64,000 bases of DNA from positions 2,787,947 through 2,851,946 of the forward strand of contig NC_033631.1 of NCBI RefSeq assembly GCF_001540865.1, in the 5' to 3' direction. Positions 9,566 to 21,560 of this stretch are shown here, piece after piece; positions within the stretch are counted from its first letter, which is position 1, and each line of letters begins with the position of its first letter. Under the pieces are notes generated by a model that searched no databases, was not told the DNA's origin, and saw only the letters and a list, made by a program, of their open reading frames with translations. This DNA comes from Ananas comosus (taxonomy: Eukaryota; Streptophyta; Magnoliopsida; Poales; Bromeliaceae). A program made the position numbers and the translations under genes.

Positions 9566-10432
9566 TTGTGTAGACAGTCGATTATTTTTTTATAATTTCT
9601 TCGTTATTTAATTACAAATTATTATTTTGGAAAAGATATTTGGTAAAATTAGTACACGTGCATTGTTATTAAACTGATTGATAGTATGTCACAGGCTGAT
9701 TGGCCCCCTCACACGGGCAATCATTCTTTTCGGCGTTGTAGAGAGCGAGCGAAAATTGAGGCATTAATGTAAGCCGCCTTGGTTGGCACCAAGATGAGGT
9801 CATTAATGAGACTGCATACGAATAGTCCCACGATTCATATGACCTGTATATTAAGAGCCGGATGTGAGCTCACCGTTTGATGCTTGAGGTAGCGAGCAAA
9901 TGGAGAACTCAGGCTAGACACTCCGGGAGTGACTGAGCTAAGATCCGTATGACATTGAGAAAGACATACGCTTATTGGGATTCTCTGTCATAGCATGTGT
10001 TTCATACTACATGTTTTGGGCGACTAAATGAAGAAGATGAATGAATGGATTCCTGCTTCCTCATCGTGTGAGTTCTTACGGTCATTATTTTGAGACGATG
10101 TCCTATATATGTTGATGCCCTTAGTGACTTTTGACTATGTCATTAAGTGAAAGAATTGATGTTGCTACTTTGGCATGTTACCTACGGCTATGAGTGATGC
10201 GGCTTTACGGGGCATTGCTGGGAAAGCAGTCAATTCTCAACTCAGTGGCATGAGGGCTCAAGGAAGACTAGTTGAATTACATTCAGACACTTTGACTCAT
10301 TGTCGACAGGTTGTGTCGCTTTTGCATAGCGAAACAATCATGATTATAGTGTCATAATGTGCGCAATTGCGGTTAGCATGGCTCTTTGAGGGATTAGAGA
10401 TGCTGAACCTGATGTAATTCAATGGTCTAGGG
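9566..10432 (+). mobile_element. copia 3' non-coding region
   Basis: Sequence immediately downstream of the RNase H frame with no coding potential, in the position of the 3' untranslated internal region of a copia element. No clear polypurine tract or LTR start before the gap at 10433. Confidence 0.4.
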
Positions 10433-10438
10433 NNNNNN
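10433..10438. other. assembly gap (6 N)
   Basis: Six undetermined bases followed by a long T tract. Confidence 0.99.
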
Positions 10439-10696
10439 TTTTTTTTTTTTTTTTGTTTTTTAAACATCCTTGTAAGCTCATTACTTTAATGTCTCAAGTT
10501 CCTTTCACATAATAATTAGTTGATGGGCAATCCAATAATTATTCCTTTTCCTACATGATATCATTCCCTGTCACATTGAGCTCTACTTATTTACCTTTTG
10601 TTACTGATCCAAGGATTAAGGGCTCAAATATGCACCTCAAGTTCTCATTAAAATAGTTCTTGGTGATGAGACCTAGAGATTTTTAGCAAGACCTAG

Positions 10697-11199
10697 TGTT
10701 GGCATTCGGTTAAATCGAATAGGATACGCCCATAAGCGGGTTCGATCTGACGGATGTTATGTTATCTAATTGGATTGGAATTAATCTCGCTTTCAAATTG
10801 GAAAGCTAGTTAGAGATAAATCCTAGTCATATTAGGATAACAATTAATAACCGATTTGGCCTTATCTCTAACGCTATTAGGATTTTAGAATCCCTTATAA
10901 ATATGCGGGCGATCCCACATAACAAAAGGAACAAGAACGGGAAAAAAAAAAGAGAATAAGAAAACGAAAGAGAGAAACCACATCCTCCATCAACCTATTA
11001 TTCTAAGAGGGACTTGAACGGTGGATTTGTGATTGTGCTCATTTATAGTTCGATCCATCGCGAGTTTGGAACGTGAGAAGATTTAATCAAGGACGATCAA
11101 AGGACACGTGAATCAACCTCGACGATCCGGGCTCATCGAGTCGTAACGCGAATCGCTTCCGCAAAAAGGTACGAATGAATACTTCCGCTGCGTTCTACA
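10697..11199 (+). mobile_element. probable LTR (solo or orphan)
   Basis: Begins TGTTGGCATTCGG and ends ...GTTCTACA, giving TG...CA borders over about 503 bp. It contains a TATA-like CCTTATAAATATGC (about 10893) followed by a GA-rich leader, the usual LTR promoter layout. No primer-binding site or target duplication is evident, so the borders are provisional. Confidence 0.45.
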
Positions 11200-12180
11200 C
11201 ATAAGTTGAGAGTTTGTCAATCAGAAACATTAAACTTTAGGATTTATTTCAAAATGGCCAATAGTCGAGTTGTCTATGCATTTTCACCGAACTGAAACAG
11301 CAACGAAATTTGCCTTGCCACTATATTTTGTAGGGTAAAATTTTGATGCTCTCTCATTTACTATCTCTTGGAATGTGTTGAAAGTGAGACGTCAATTGAT
11401 AACTTGAAATAAGGGTGAAAACTATTAGGACCATCGGGCACTGTAAGCTCTGTAGATTGGTCCAATTTGAACTCAAATCTGTAAATTTTGCAAGGCTAAA
11501 AGTACCATTGGCGCTGTAAGCTCTGGAAAAATGTTAAAACATGATGATCACAAAACAATTATAAACTGAAAAGGTCAGAAGGATCATCGAATACTAATAT
11601 AAGCAAGAAAATAATACAACAGTTAACACGAGCTGATACTAGTCTGTACAACAAATCAAATAATAATGGTGTAATGTATTGGACTTTGACTAAATTGATA
11701 AAGTATAGATTAAATCAGCTAGATAAAGTACAGATTAAATCAGCTACACGTAATTAAATGAATTTTGAGAGATTTAGACTAAATTTGGATCAAATTAAAA
11801 TTAATTCGATCAAAACGGTGCTTCAAACTTAGAAATATGAGGTCTCGATCAATTCGGAAGCCCGGAACAGGGGTTTTGCACCCTGTAATGATTTCAAAGG
11901 GCCTCTCATGGCGCCTTGATCTTTCGGATGCTTATCAAAAGCGTTGAATTTGGAAGAATTTGGGATTCGGATCCCTAGAATGTCATGCACCCAAATATTG
12001 ATTTGGACCCACTTGCGGGTGTCCGGATAACTTTCAGATTCCCAACCCAAGAGTGGGCGTTACTGGATAGGAGCTTCGGACCCCCGAAATCCCATGCGGG
12101 TGCTCGAAACAACTTTTGGGCAATCCACTATGGGCGCCTGATATTATATTCGGACGCTCAACTCGAGAGCATTCATCATT
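11200..12180. other. no gene seen
   Basis: No supported coding region. About 11960-12170 has GGGTG(T/C)(C/T)CGGA-like repeated phrases that resemble LTR leader sequence, but no termini could be found. Confidence 0.4.
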
Positions 12181-12314
12181 ATGATGCCCCACTTCCCATA
12201 GGGTCATCCATCCTAGAACTATTCTAGCCCTAGCATACTTAATCCTCTTAGATCTAGCCATCACCGAAAATGCTACAACCGAATTAAGAGGTTTAGCCCT
12301 ATCTTATATATAGG
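12181..12314 (-). mobile_element. truncated TRIM LTR copy
   Basis: Matches the LTR of the TRIM at 36645-37185: GATGCCCCA, CATCCTAGAAC, the TTAAG(A)GGTTTAGCCCTAT block and the TATATATAGG end. It breaks off where the gypsy LTR begins (12315), so the gypsy element seems to have inserted into it. Confidence 0.7.
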
Positions 12315-13021
12315 TGTTGGCGCCATAAAAATAGCGCCATATGGTACAGCGGTTCGAGCCACGTGAGCAAATAGTGGGAGTAAGACAAAAGGCAACACAT
12401 GGTACACCAGGAGCTAAAAGAAGTTCGCCTAAATAAAAGAGCGATTTAGGCGAAAGCGGTTAAAAATGTGGAGGAAGGATTTCGTAGCCAATAAGAGATC
12501 ACCCGAGGCATAACCCGAAGAAATAGGGATGTAGCCGAAGAAACCTCCACGATAAGATTAATCCAATAGTGACAGGCGAGAGAAAATATCGCTATAAATA
12601 GAAAAAAATGAGCCTTCAAAAAAGGCCCTTCACGCGAGCAAGAGACCACAGCAAATTTCAATTCCTTTCTTTTCAGCATTTACAGCTCTCTAAGGATAGT
12701 CTATAGATTTTCTTATTATTTTTCTTATTTAAGAGCTTAGTTAAAAGCATAGTTAAGGGCATTTCTAGGAGTAGATTTAATTCTTGTAACAACATGTGTA
12801 ATTTCACTTTCTCCATAAATACAGAGCTTGCTTTTGGTCCAATTGTGAATAGTTGCAAAAGAAACCGATTGAGCCGATCCTTCCTTAGTCGAGTCCCTTG
12901 AGTTATTAGTGGTGCATCCGAGGGTCATGTTAGGAGCCAACTTGCATCTCGAGGAAGAATCTGACTTGGCCAGTACTTTGATTCGGTCAATGTCACCCTA
13001 CATTCAGTTTTTAGCCTAGCA
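12315..13021 (+). mobile_element. Ty3/gypsy 5' LTR (probable)
   Basis: TG...CA bordered block (TGTTGGCGCC to CCTAGCA, 707 bp) immediately followed by ATTTTTGGCATACCCGGTGGGA, the kind of sequence that follows the 5' LTR in Tat-type gypsy elements, and then by a gag relic in the same orientation. No matching 3' LTR is seen in the window. Confidence 0.6.
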
Positions 13022-14306
13022 ATTTTTGGCATACCCGGTGGGACCCACTCAAGTACATCGCAATCTCTCCCAAATGGCTGATAATAACACGACGAACCTT
13101 TAAAATAGGGCTGTTCCCAGAGCCTCAGGGAAGAGCGGTAGCGTAGAAAATGCGAATGAGTATTAGGCGATGCTACAGTTAGAAGGTGAAAGTAGTGGGT
13201 ATTTAGCTCATCAAGAGTCGAGCCTAACTCAGGTACTCAGGAAAATAACCCAAGTTTTTCAGACTTTAGATCAGAACAGTCACCAGAGTACCATTCGTTT
13301 AGACGCGGTGTTGGCCGCCATCACGGCCTCAAACGAGAATGCCGCTCATATCGGGCAACTGTTAGTCCAGAATGAGCAACCATATGGAGGTCCACAACGA
13401 CCCCAGCCATGCTAGTGCAACAAAATTCTGTTGCAATGGCGGTCCCGTAGGCACAACCCTAGATAGCACTTTTTCAGGCTTACAGGCCGGTGAATGTGAA
13501 CACCGGCTCACAGCTGAAAATACATGGGGTTTACCTCCTCCATCTCCTTTGCCGACTTATCAACTCCAAAAGGTGGGCATGAGGGCCCCAATGCAGGGCA
13601 AGGACTGCAGTGCAGAATTACAAGGGTTGAACAAGATCTCAGTTTTGACTCCCACTTCGACAGTGGAAAACAATGAGCTGTATGCTCAGATAGAAGAGAC
13701 GATCCGGAATACAGTCGGTGTAGGGGTAAGGCTAGCGATGCGGCCTGTGTTTAGATCCCTGTGTTGCAAATATAGATGTGGAACATCCTTATCTGACAAA
13801 CTGAAAAATGTCGAAATTCGATAAGTTCTCGGCCAAAGAAATCGAGAATACGGCAGAGCATGTTGCTCAGTTCACAGCTCAGTGCAGAGAAGCGGTTACT
13901 GACCCATTCTTAAAGCTTCAGTTGTTTAAAACGTCGGTAACTAAAACGGAGTTTACATGGTACACAAGCTTACCCGCCAATTCCATTCGAGACTAGGATG
14001 AATTGGAGCATAAGTTTTACGAGCAATTTTATACATCGAAATCCGAATTATCGATGGCCGATCTAGCTCCATACAAGGAGAAACGATCAAGCAATACTTG
14101 AACTATTTCAAAACAGTCAAAAATCAGTATTTCATGAGGATACCGAAATCTGAATTTACCAAATAGTGTTCAATAGTCTGCACTTTAAAATAAAAGACCA
14201 TTTTGATGATAAGTATTTTTCGAATCTGTTTGATTTGGGCGTTCGGGTTATCCAATATGAGCAATTTCGAAAGAAAAATGAGGATGATCAACTGCGCTGG
14301 AGGCGA

Positions 14307-14315
14307 AACAGAGAA
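14307..14315. repeat. target-site duplication, left (8 of 9)
   Basis: AACAGAGAA, paired with AAGAGAGAA at 15372-15380; one mismatch. Confidence 0.65.
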
Positions 14316-15371
14316 GGGTTAATTACATCATTGGTCACCAATCTTTGCATTATTTTTTACTTGGGTCCCCACCTTTTTTTTTTCTTGCAATCGAGTCCCT
14401 AATCTCTTGATTTCATTGTAATTATGTTTCACTCGTTAAAAAGGTATTAAAATTAACGGAATCGCCATGTCAACGCCTACTTGGCTTTTTTTTTTACATG
14501 TCAATTTTGGTCCCTAAGCTTTACATGTTTTTCACTTTAGTCCCAAAAAATAAAAATTTCAAATTTCAAATTTAAATTTGAAAATAATATAAAAATTAAA
14601 ATTTTAAACTAACAAGAAATTAGAATATTGAATTTGAATTTAAAGCTATAATTTTGATTTAAAGCTGAATTAAAATTTTGAATTCAAACTTAAAATTTTG
14701 ATTTTGATTTTGATATTACAATTAGCATTTAAAATGAAAATTTTGAAACTAAAATTTAAATTTAAAATTTGAATTTAAATTTAAAATCATATTCAAAATT
14801 TTGATTTTAAATTTTAAATTTGAATTCAAAATTTAAAGTTGAATTTAAGATTTGATTTCATTCTAAATTTGAACTTAAACTTCGAATTCAAATTTATATT
14901 TTGAATTTGAAATTCCAAATCAAAGTTTGAAATTAAATTAGAATTAGAATTCAAAATGTGAATTTGAATTTAAAAGTAAATACTAAATTAGAATTTGAAT
15001 TTGAATTTAAATTCGAATCCAAAAGCAAAATTTAAATTTAAAATTTAAATCTTAATTTAAAAACCTTGCTTTGAATTTGTAATTTAATTCAAAATATAAT
15101 TAAAATTTAAAATTTAAATTTATAATATAAAATTTAAATTTAAATTGTATAATTAGCTGATGCTTGCATAGCACCTCCGTGGCACTAACATGGTGCCTCC
15201 GTGGTGCTGACATATTACTGACTTGGCATTCTTCATCAATTTTAACACCTTTCTGTCTCTGATAGCTGGAACTTAATTGTAATGAAATCAAGAGATTAGA
15301 AAAAAAAAAAAAGGTTAGGGACCAAATTAAAAAACAGTACAAAGATTGGAGACCAATGGTTTAATTAACTC
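14316..15371. mobile_element. AT-rich MULE-like element with inverted ends
   Basis: Terminal inverted repeats of about 100 bp: the left end starts GGGTTAATTACATCATTGG and the right end is the inverse of GAGTTAATTAAACCATTGG, and both continue with a (T/G)TGGTCCC-like block and CTAATCTCTTGATTTCATT. It is flanked by a 9-bp near-perfect duplication. The core (14560-15150) is a degenerate AAATTT/AAATTC array. No transposase. It interrupts the gypsy gag relic. Confidence 0.75.
14560..15150. repeat. degenerate (AAATTT/AAATTC)n array
   Basis: About 590 bp made almost wholly of AAATTTAAA, GAATTTGAA and ATTCAAAAT variants, which are self-complementary in short stretches. A similar array of about 870 bp lies at 40260-41130. 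Confidence 0.8.
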
Positions 15372-15910
15372 AAGAGAGAATGGAATAAAGGGAAAGAAAA
15401 GAACATCTCTTTCATCGAAGAGAATTTGGCCCAAGAAGAGCCGAACGCCTCTAGTGGGAGTGAAGACTCGACTGATAAAGCTAAAGTGTACGTGGCGGAA
15501 AAGGTAAAGAACCATTAGCCGTATAAGTATCGCTTCTTAGGCCAACTAGGATTGGCAAGTCTAAGGCACGAATTTCGACGTACAATTATTTTTTTTTGAT
15601 ACTTCCACGACCGATCAGATATTTGATTGGTTGTATAAAGATGGAAGGATTAAGCTCCAAGAAGGTCAAATGTTGCCTTCCGGACAAGAGTTAAAAAAAA
15701 AAATATATTGCAAGTGGCACCATTCATATGGAGCCAAAAGACTAATGACAGCACAACTTTTAAGAGGCAAATAAAAAAAAAAAAAAATGAAGGTCAGCTA
15801 GTTTTTGCCGACCAAGAGAATAAGAATAGCATGAAAGTTGACCAAAATTCCTTTCCCATGCATGTCAACATGGTGGACATCAAAGAAATGAAGCTACTCT
15901 AGCTAAAACA

Positions 15911-16300
15911 AGGAAAATGCTTTGGCTCTGCATTAGGTGTAAGGCCAAAATAATGCGCAAAGACTGGGAGGTGATTGTGTTAGAAAATTGCGTACGGTAA
16001 AAACGCAGCGAAAAAGAAATCAAACAAATTTGATTTTTGAAAACTCTCGAGATCCAATCTTTAAAACCACGCAATTATGATCCCTCATGTTTTAAGATTA
16101 AAGAAGAAAAGCAAGATCGAATCTTTACCTTTTTCGCGGATAGATCTTCCCCTCAATTTGATGATNAGATTTGGGCCAGGGACCGGGCTGCATAGAAATT
16201 TTTCTAAGTCCCTGACACATGGCACTTCTTGTGGAAACAAAAAGTTAAATGGGAAGACTCCGCAAAAAGAGGTTTTTTGACTCTCCATTAGTATCACAGC
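15911..16300. other. unassigned sequence with a single N
   Basis: Between the gypsy gag tail and the duplicated LRK10L block. A single N sits at 16166. No gene recognised. Confidence 0.4.
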
Positions 16301-16356
16301 TACTAGCAATAACTATGCAAAGCAATGAAAGAAATAAACTCAGCTATTGTGAGTAC

Positions 16357-17134
16357 CTTTTCCTTCATCTCTGCACTGCTTAGTGCATTGGCACGGGGAG
16401 CCCGAGTCTCCTGGATCGCCACTTGTAGTACAACTATCACTGGCAGTTACTTCGCAACCGAAACAATCTGGATGAAGATCCCAGTTGTGAGAGAAACCGC
16501 CGGAGAGCAGAGAAATGTTGCCATCATTGCTACCTTCATAATCTCCGCCAAATGACAATTTCCAATTAAACCAGAGGCCTCCCGAACTCAAACAATAAGT
16601 AGGAAGATCATTCTCATGATATTTTTGTGAATTTTGACGAAGGAAGAGTGTGTAATTCTTGCATGAAACATGACCCAAATAGTCGCCGAAAATATTTTGA
16701 TCGTAGTCGCTCTCTATCTTATCGCAACTGAACGAAGTTAATGTCTTGTTTGTACTTATTGTAAGTTGGGTCAGATTAATAGCAGGGATGGGGCGCGTAA
16801 AATTGTAAAGGAAAACACAATCAGATTCCCAAGAATTGGAGTTTAGGCTGAAATCATGAACTACAATTGTTCTACTTGGGAGCGAAATATCTCTAACAAC
16901 GTACACAAGTCCGGTGTTATAAAATTGGATCACAGGTGAATCATTCTGACAGTAGATGTAATGAACTTTACGGCAACCTGGATTAACGGCGGAGTTAGTA
17001 GTGAAGAAAGGAAAGCTAACATTCCAGGTGTAATTTCCGCATGAGAATTGGGATGGAGGGCACGATAAATGATGAGCTGAGTTTGCATGAAGACAGCCAA
17101 GCAAGAGGAGCAAGAGTAAGTATACTACAGACAT
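16357..17134 (-). CDS. LRK10L-type receptor ectodomain exon (copy 1, kinase exon not found)
   Basis: The 259-codon exon starts MSVVYLLLLLLLGCLHANSA, a signal peptide. Residues about 23-110 match the GUB_WAK galacturonan-binding domain (CPPSQFSCGNYTWNVSFPFF, then GCRKVHYIYCQN), which binds wall pectin in related proteins. The rest is a variable Cys-containing region ending in a WAK-associated C-terminal module (HPDCFGCEV, CQCTKQCRDEG) with many N-glycosylation sites. At 16356 the coding sequence meets GTACTCAC, a good donor, leaving phase 1. That matches the 2-nt start of the kinase exon at 35008, but that exon lies behind this one and no kinase exon is seen in 1-16350. If unspliced, the frame stops soon after at 16340. 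It is either a secreted ectodomain-only product or a gene that lost its kinase. Confidence 0.8.
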
Positions 17135-17193
17135 CTTCCAAAAGCATATTGATCCAACTATTCCTATTACTCTGTTGAAGAGACAAAGAAGAA

Positions 17194-17203
17194 CATATAT
17201 AAT
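17194..17203 (-). promoter_or_regulatory. TATA-like box, LRK10L copy 1
   Basis: The minus strand reads AATTATATATGTTC about 60 nt upstream of the ATG at 17134. The same box is conserved in copy 2 (41679-41688). Confidence 0.5.
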
Positions 17204-17879
17204 TTATGGTGTAGCAAATAAAATTAGTCCTTTTCCGTTGTTTTTCGGTGTAAAAAAAACCAATTGATATTTGAGTATTAATTTGTATTACTAGCAAGAC
17301 TTGGCGGTTGACTTTGGTCGTCGATCGGGTGAGTTATTCCAAGGGCCGGCTTGGAAAAACTGTGGCTGGCCTTGCCTCCTAAAATCATGCTCTACTAGAC
17401 AAGAAATTATTGCTTGAACCGGCTTATCTCTAGTACTCATGCACCGCATTCAATATTTGATGATAGTTTGAAGATAAGATTTATAATATCTAAATGACCC
17501 ATGTATAAAATTCATAAGTGTTGATTGACAACCTATTATATAGGTCTTATTAAGTCTACAAAATTAATGGCATAAAAAGGGATGCCTATTGTTTCATTGC
17601 TTATTACTGAAAACATTCTCATGCACATTTTACTGGCTTCGTAAAATATAACTTATAGGGTGCGTTTAGTTCGCATTATGAAAAATTACTAGGAATAAAA
17701 AATATTCGAGAATCTTATTTCTATTCATTCTATTATTAAGAATGTTGAATTTCTGTGTTTGGTTCGCACGGTAATATTAATTAGCCATATTATTTAATAT
17801 TGCAAAAAATATACAATTAATTAATTAATTTATTTAATTAATTTTAGATAATGTTACCAAAAGTTTCAACATCTTTTTA

Positions 17880-18080
17880 GAAAAAAGGGAGAGAGAGTAT
17901 AAGTTAGAGAAAGAGAGCATAATTTAAAAAATAGAAAGAAAAATAAAGTCAAAGTTAGAGGGAGTGAGAGAGTTGAAATTTTAGAAAGAGAGAGAGAGAG
18001 AGAGAAAGCTTAGTTTAGAGAGAGAAAAAAAGTTGAATTTTAGAGAGAAAAATAAGTTTAGAGAGAGATATAAGGTTAGA
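17880..18080. repeat. GA-rich low-complexity tract
   Basis: Repeated GAGAGAGA and AAGTTTAGAGAGAG phrases inside the PIF-like element, ending at a single N (18088). Confidence 0.7.
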
Positions 18081-18088
18081 GTGTAAAN

Positions 18089-20170
18089 CCAAGTGACTTC
18101 TCGCGTTGGTCACGCTCGGTACCCTTGTTCTCTAACAACCACCTGCATATTCGCTTCAGTGTCCCCACACTGTCGACTCGAAACTCATCTACCCTGAAAG
18201 GGAAGCGACTTATGCACCAATCTCATCGGATCAATCACCGTCCCCGTGATGATCCATTGATCGGGAGCATTTAGGAATTAATCACCAATGACACATGTCT
18301 CAAATTCTCAACCCTTGAAAATATATGTCATCATCTTATTAATTTCTTGGACGATTCATGGACACATACATAACATGAATGGAAATAAAAATCCAAAGTT
18401 ATTCATAATATTTTAAAATCAAATACAAAATTATGTCCTAGAAAGAATACATGTGTCGGCCTGGTTGGCTTCTAGGGCATACATCTAACAGATTGTACAT
18501 GAGAAAAAAGCATACGGAGAATAGAAGGAGTTCATGGCCTTCCCCGAAGAATGGGAGGATATACCCGAGGCCATTAGTGATCCGGACAAATGTTCAAAGG
18601 AGGGCCCCAATGACTCCGAAATGGAGATGAACTCAAAAAAGGACTGCAGGGATTCACCAATTCAGAAGGTCCTGAATGAGTACTACCAGCCAGGGAGAAG
18701 GCCAGCTAAAAATATAGTTAAAATTTATTTCTACTATCTCTATTTATTTTATCAAATTATTTTATCTATACTAAAATATAGTTAAAATTTATTTTTATTT
18801 AATTATTTATTATTTATATTATAAAAAAGTTTGTGAGTATTACGTTAAATTTTAAAAGGTTGGTAGTCCCACCTGTTGATGAAAATTCAAAATCATATAT
18901 TATTATTTTAATATATTAATTAATTTTATTTTATTTTATTTATTATTATTTTTTTAATCAGCGTCCTTTTAGCACGAACGTCCGCGAGCATGCGCGGACG
19001 TTGCGTACCCTCGCGCTCCGTGCGTGCGGACATTGCGCTCGCTCGCGCCTGTGCGCGCCTACTGGAGAGGACTCAGACAGACGTTTCTTGATGCATAATT
19101 AAAAGAGGCTAATTAAGGGGTGTAATGACGAAATGTGAACATTGGGATTCCCAACGTTCCATTCCTCTTTCTTTATGTATAAATATCTTGTGTTTACTGC
19201 TGCAAGGTTTACTGTTGCAAGATACATGTTCTATATACACAAAGGATAGTAAGAAGAAAATTTTATTTTGAGATATTTTTATAGTTTTTTTTTTCTTCTA
19301 CTTGTTTAATATTTTATCATCGGGTGTTGAAAGATTCTCCGTCAGCTTCTTCAGTGTTCGTGTCCGCAGGAGGAGGAATTCCATATTGTAAAATCTTTTT
19401 GATCTTTTATTAAAATATTTTTTAAAAAACAACTCAAGGGTTTAATTTTAGTTTACGAAAAAATCCCGAAAAAAAATTAAACAAAAAGATTGTAAAGAAA
19501 AGAATAAGAAAAGGCCTGTGCATCAAGGCGTGTAGAGCACTGTCCTAGAAGCGAAATTGCCCCTCCACGTACGAGGCTTCTCGGCAATTACTCCTAGCGA
19601 TACAACAATAGCATTGCGAAATTGCCCCTCCACGTCCCCCTCCACATGCCCCTCCGCGTCCTAGAAGGGAAATTGCCCTTCCACTTGCGAGGCTCAGATA
19701 CTCTGTAAGTAAGTAGCATTGCTACCATCCTTTTATTTATGTCATCGGCTGAACATAAGAGGCTGTATATGGTTGCAGATGGTTGCCTGGGAAAAAGCCA
19801 TCCAAACCTGCAATGCTTAGCCTTTCACTAGAATAGAGCAGGAAAAAAGCAAGGGGAAAAAGGTGGGTGAAGTTGAGTGAAAACTTGAAGCTTCATTGGA
19901 AAAAGGTGGCAAGTAAAAAATCTGTAAAACAATTGAACCAAATGATAAAACAGTAAACACGAATGAGAAGGGGATGATTAAGAAAAAGAAAGAACCCAAA
20001 CTGTATAATTCTGTCAAAAAAGCATCGAGAAAGGTAACCACAAAAGAGTGAAGGAAAACTAAAAGAACATTTTAAACACTGTGAATCATAGATAAAATAG
20101 AGGGAAAAAAAACAAAAAGGCGAGTGCTAAATCGACGTAGTAGTATATTATTTGTTAAAGTAATCATAGC
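18089..20170. other. interior of PIF-like element, no gene
   Basis: No supported gene. Short open frames such as 18534-18785 have no recognisable domain. A GC-rich patch at 18960-19080 (GCGCGGACGTTGCG-like) and 19100-19240 with TATAAATATC near 19180 may be LTR remnants. Confidence 0.4.
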
Positions 20171-20171
20171 T

Positions 20172-20520
20172 GTTGGAAATAATAGGCAGCGGAAACTTAC
20201 AAACCGGATAGCCAACGTATCCGGGAACCGGAATCGGATTGGGTTGCTCGTTTTACAAGCCTTATTGGATCGTCCTTGTCTCGATACTTCTGGATCTCTC
20301 ACGTTTCGTCTTCTTCCACGCGTCTCTCACGTTTCGTCTTCTTCCACGCGTACGCCTTACGTCACGGAACGGATCGCCTTACGTCACAGATGCCAATCGG
20401 AGAGGGCTACCAGAGTCCTCTCCTATGTCCACACTCTAAAACCCCGGGAACGTAGGTGGAAATCCTAGAGAGGAAGAAGAGAGAGAAGAAGGAAGANAAT
20501 ATCAATTAGCCGGCGGGTAG
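20172..20520 (-). mobile_element. LTR fragment related to 22777-23293
   Basis: Shares TGTTGGAAAT, AACTTACAAAC, GGATCGT, GGGCTACCAGAGTCCTC and GTAGGTGGAAATCCTA in order with the LTR at 22777-23293. It contains a perfect 31-bp local tandem duplication (starting CTCTCACGTTTCGTC) at about 20296-20358 and a single N at 20497. Truncated on its right. Confidence 0.7.
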
Positions 20521-20789
20521 GAAGAAAGAAAGAGATTAGACATATTATGATTACCCCAATCAATTAATATGAGGATACCCACCTTCCCTCAAGGGAATGA
20601 GATTAGTACTTTGGGGTGAATCTTATTCTCAAGTGAATCCAATATTACCAACTAGATTACTTAGTGAGTTTAGCCAAACACCGTCATATTTTTTTATTCC
20701 CATTAGATTATTAGGAATCTTTAAAAGATAGCGCGAACCAAACGCACCCATATGGTCTCATCAGAAACTGAAGAAGCATATCTATATAT

Positions 20790-21345
20790 TAGAGCTGTCA
20801 ACGAGCTAAACAAAAGTGAGCTAGGGCCGGCTCGTGTTCGGCTCATTTATGAAACAACCCAAACACAAGCTGCCTCGTTAAAGTATCAAGCCAAAATTCA
20901 GCTCGTGTTCGGGCTCGCTCACGAACAACAAACTAAAAAGATTGAAAAGAATATATATAGAAAATAAATTTATGAGTTCTTACTCATTAGATTTTGATCT
21001 AAAAATTGAAACTTTATATATAAATAGGTTCTTTTTATAATTGAGTTGGACCTTATATATAGTTGGACTAAAATTAAATAATAAAAATTTATATTTTATA
21101 ATATATATATATATATATAATATAATATAACAATTCATAAATTATATAAATATAAAATATATGTATTCGAGCTGTTATCGAGCCGGACACAAGCAAGTTG
21201 ACTCCAGTTCATGTTTGGCTCGTTTATTATAAAATGAGCTGAAAAATTAAACTCGTGCTCGACTCGTTTACTAAACAAGCGATTCGATCTCAAGCTCATT
21301 CCGAGTTAAATCCAAGCTGACTCGCAAATATCGAGCTGAATTGCC
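20790..21345. repeat. GAGCT/GAGCC-rich MITE-like repeat, copy 1
   Basis: Starts AGAGCTGTCAACGAGC and ends TCGAGCTGAATTGCCACC, with many CGAGC/GCTCG inverted motifs (CTCGTGTTCGGCTC) and an AT-rich middle. The same repeat sits at the homologous place in copy 2 (42710-43195), so it predates the segmental duplication. Confidence 0.6.
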
Positions 21346-21560
21346 ACCCCACCTATATATGCCTCCGCCCCAACTTATATATTTCAGCCCAATGGCTTTT
21401 TCTGATTTTGAGGCATTTATAGTACGTAGGGTCGATGCAGTGCGTGGTGCAACGGGTGCATGCAGTGATTTTCCACACTAGAGAGAAAGATCTACCTGAC
21501 TTGTATGCCTTGACTCGCAAGACTTGGACTGCTTGAATGAGAAAAATATTGTTGAAAAGA

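Larger units (their letters stand above)
13074..15910 (+). pseudogene. Ty3/gypsy gag relic, split by a MULE-like insertion
   Basis: Starts with an ATGGCTGAT context just after the presumed primer-binding region, but is full of stops. Recognisable gag: KFDKFSAKEIENTAEHVAQF, QLFKTSVTKTEFTWYTSLP, YEQFYTSKSELSMADLA (about 13805-14070). After the insertion (14316-15371) the gag tail resumes: the Cys-free remnant VAPFIWSQKTNDSTTFKRQI, then EGQLVFADQEN and SMKVDQNSFPMHVNMVDIKEMK (about 15700-15900). Gag forms the nucleocapsid in live elements. Protease, RT and integrase are absent downstream. Confidence 0.8.
17658..20749. mobile_element. 3.1-kb PIF/Harbinger-like non-autonomous element
   Basis: Left end GGGTGCGTTTAGTTCGC and right end its inverse (GCGCGAACCAAACGCACCC), flanked by ATA on both sides. 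In copy 2 of the segmental duplication the corresponding site (about 42660-42672) reads straight through without the element, an independent empty site. A 3-bp duplication and this terminus type fit PIF/Harbinger (Tourist-like) elements. No transposase is seen. The interior holds GA-rich repeats (17880-18070), a single N (18088) and older LTR fragments. Confidence 0.8.
16301..21560. repeat. segmental duplication, copy 1 (LRK10L block)
   Basis: Homologous over its length to about 41137-43417: ectodomain exon, promoter, downstream sequence, a GAGCT-rich MITE and a 3' tail containing GTCGATGCAGTGCGTG. It is longer because of a 3.1-kb insertion (17658-20749) absent from copy 2. Orientation is the same in both, about 25 kb apart. 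Confidence 0.85.

Noticed and set aside
18534..18785. Possible small acidic protein
   Set aside because: Single open frame in the interior of a transposon, no homology I recognise, and no promoter or splice evidence.
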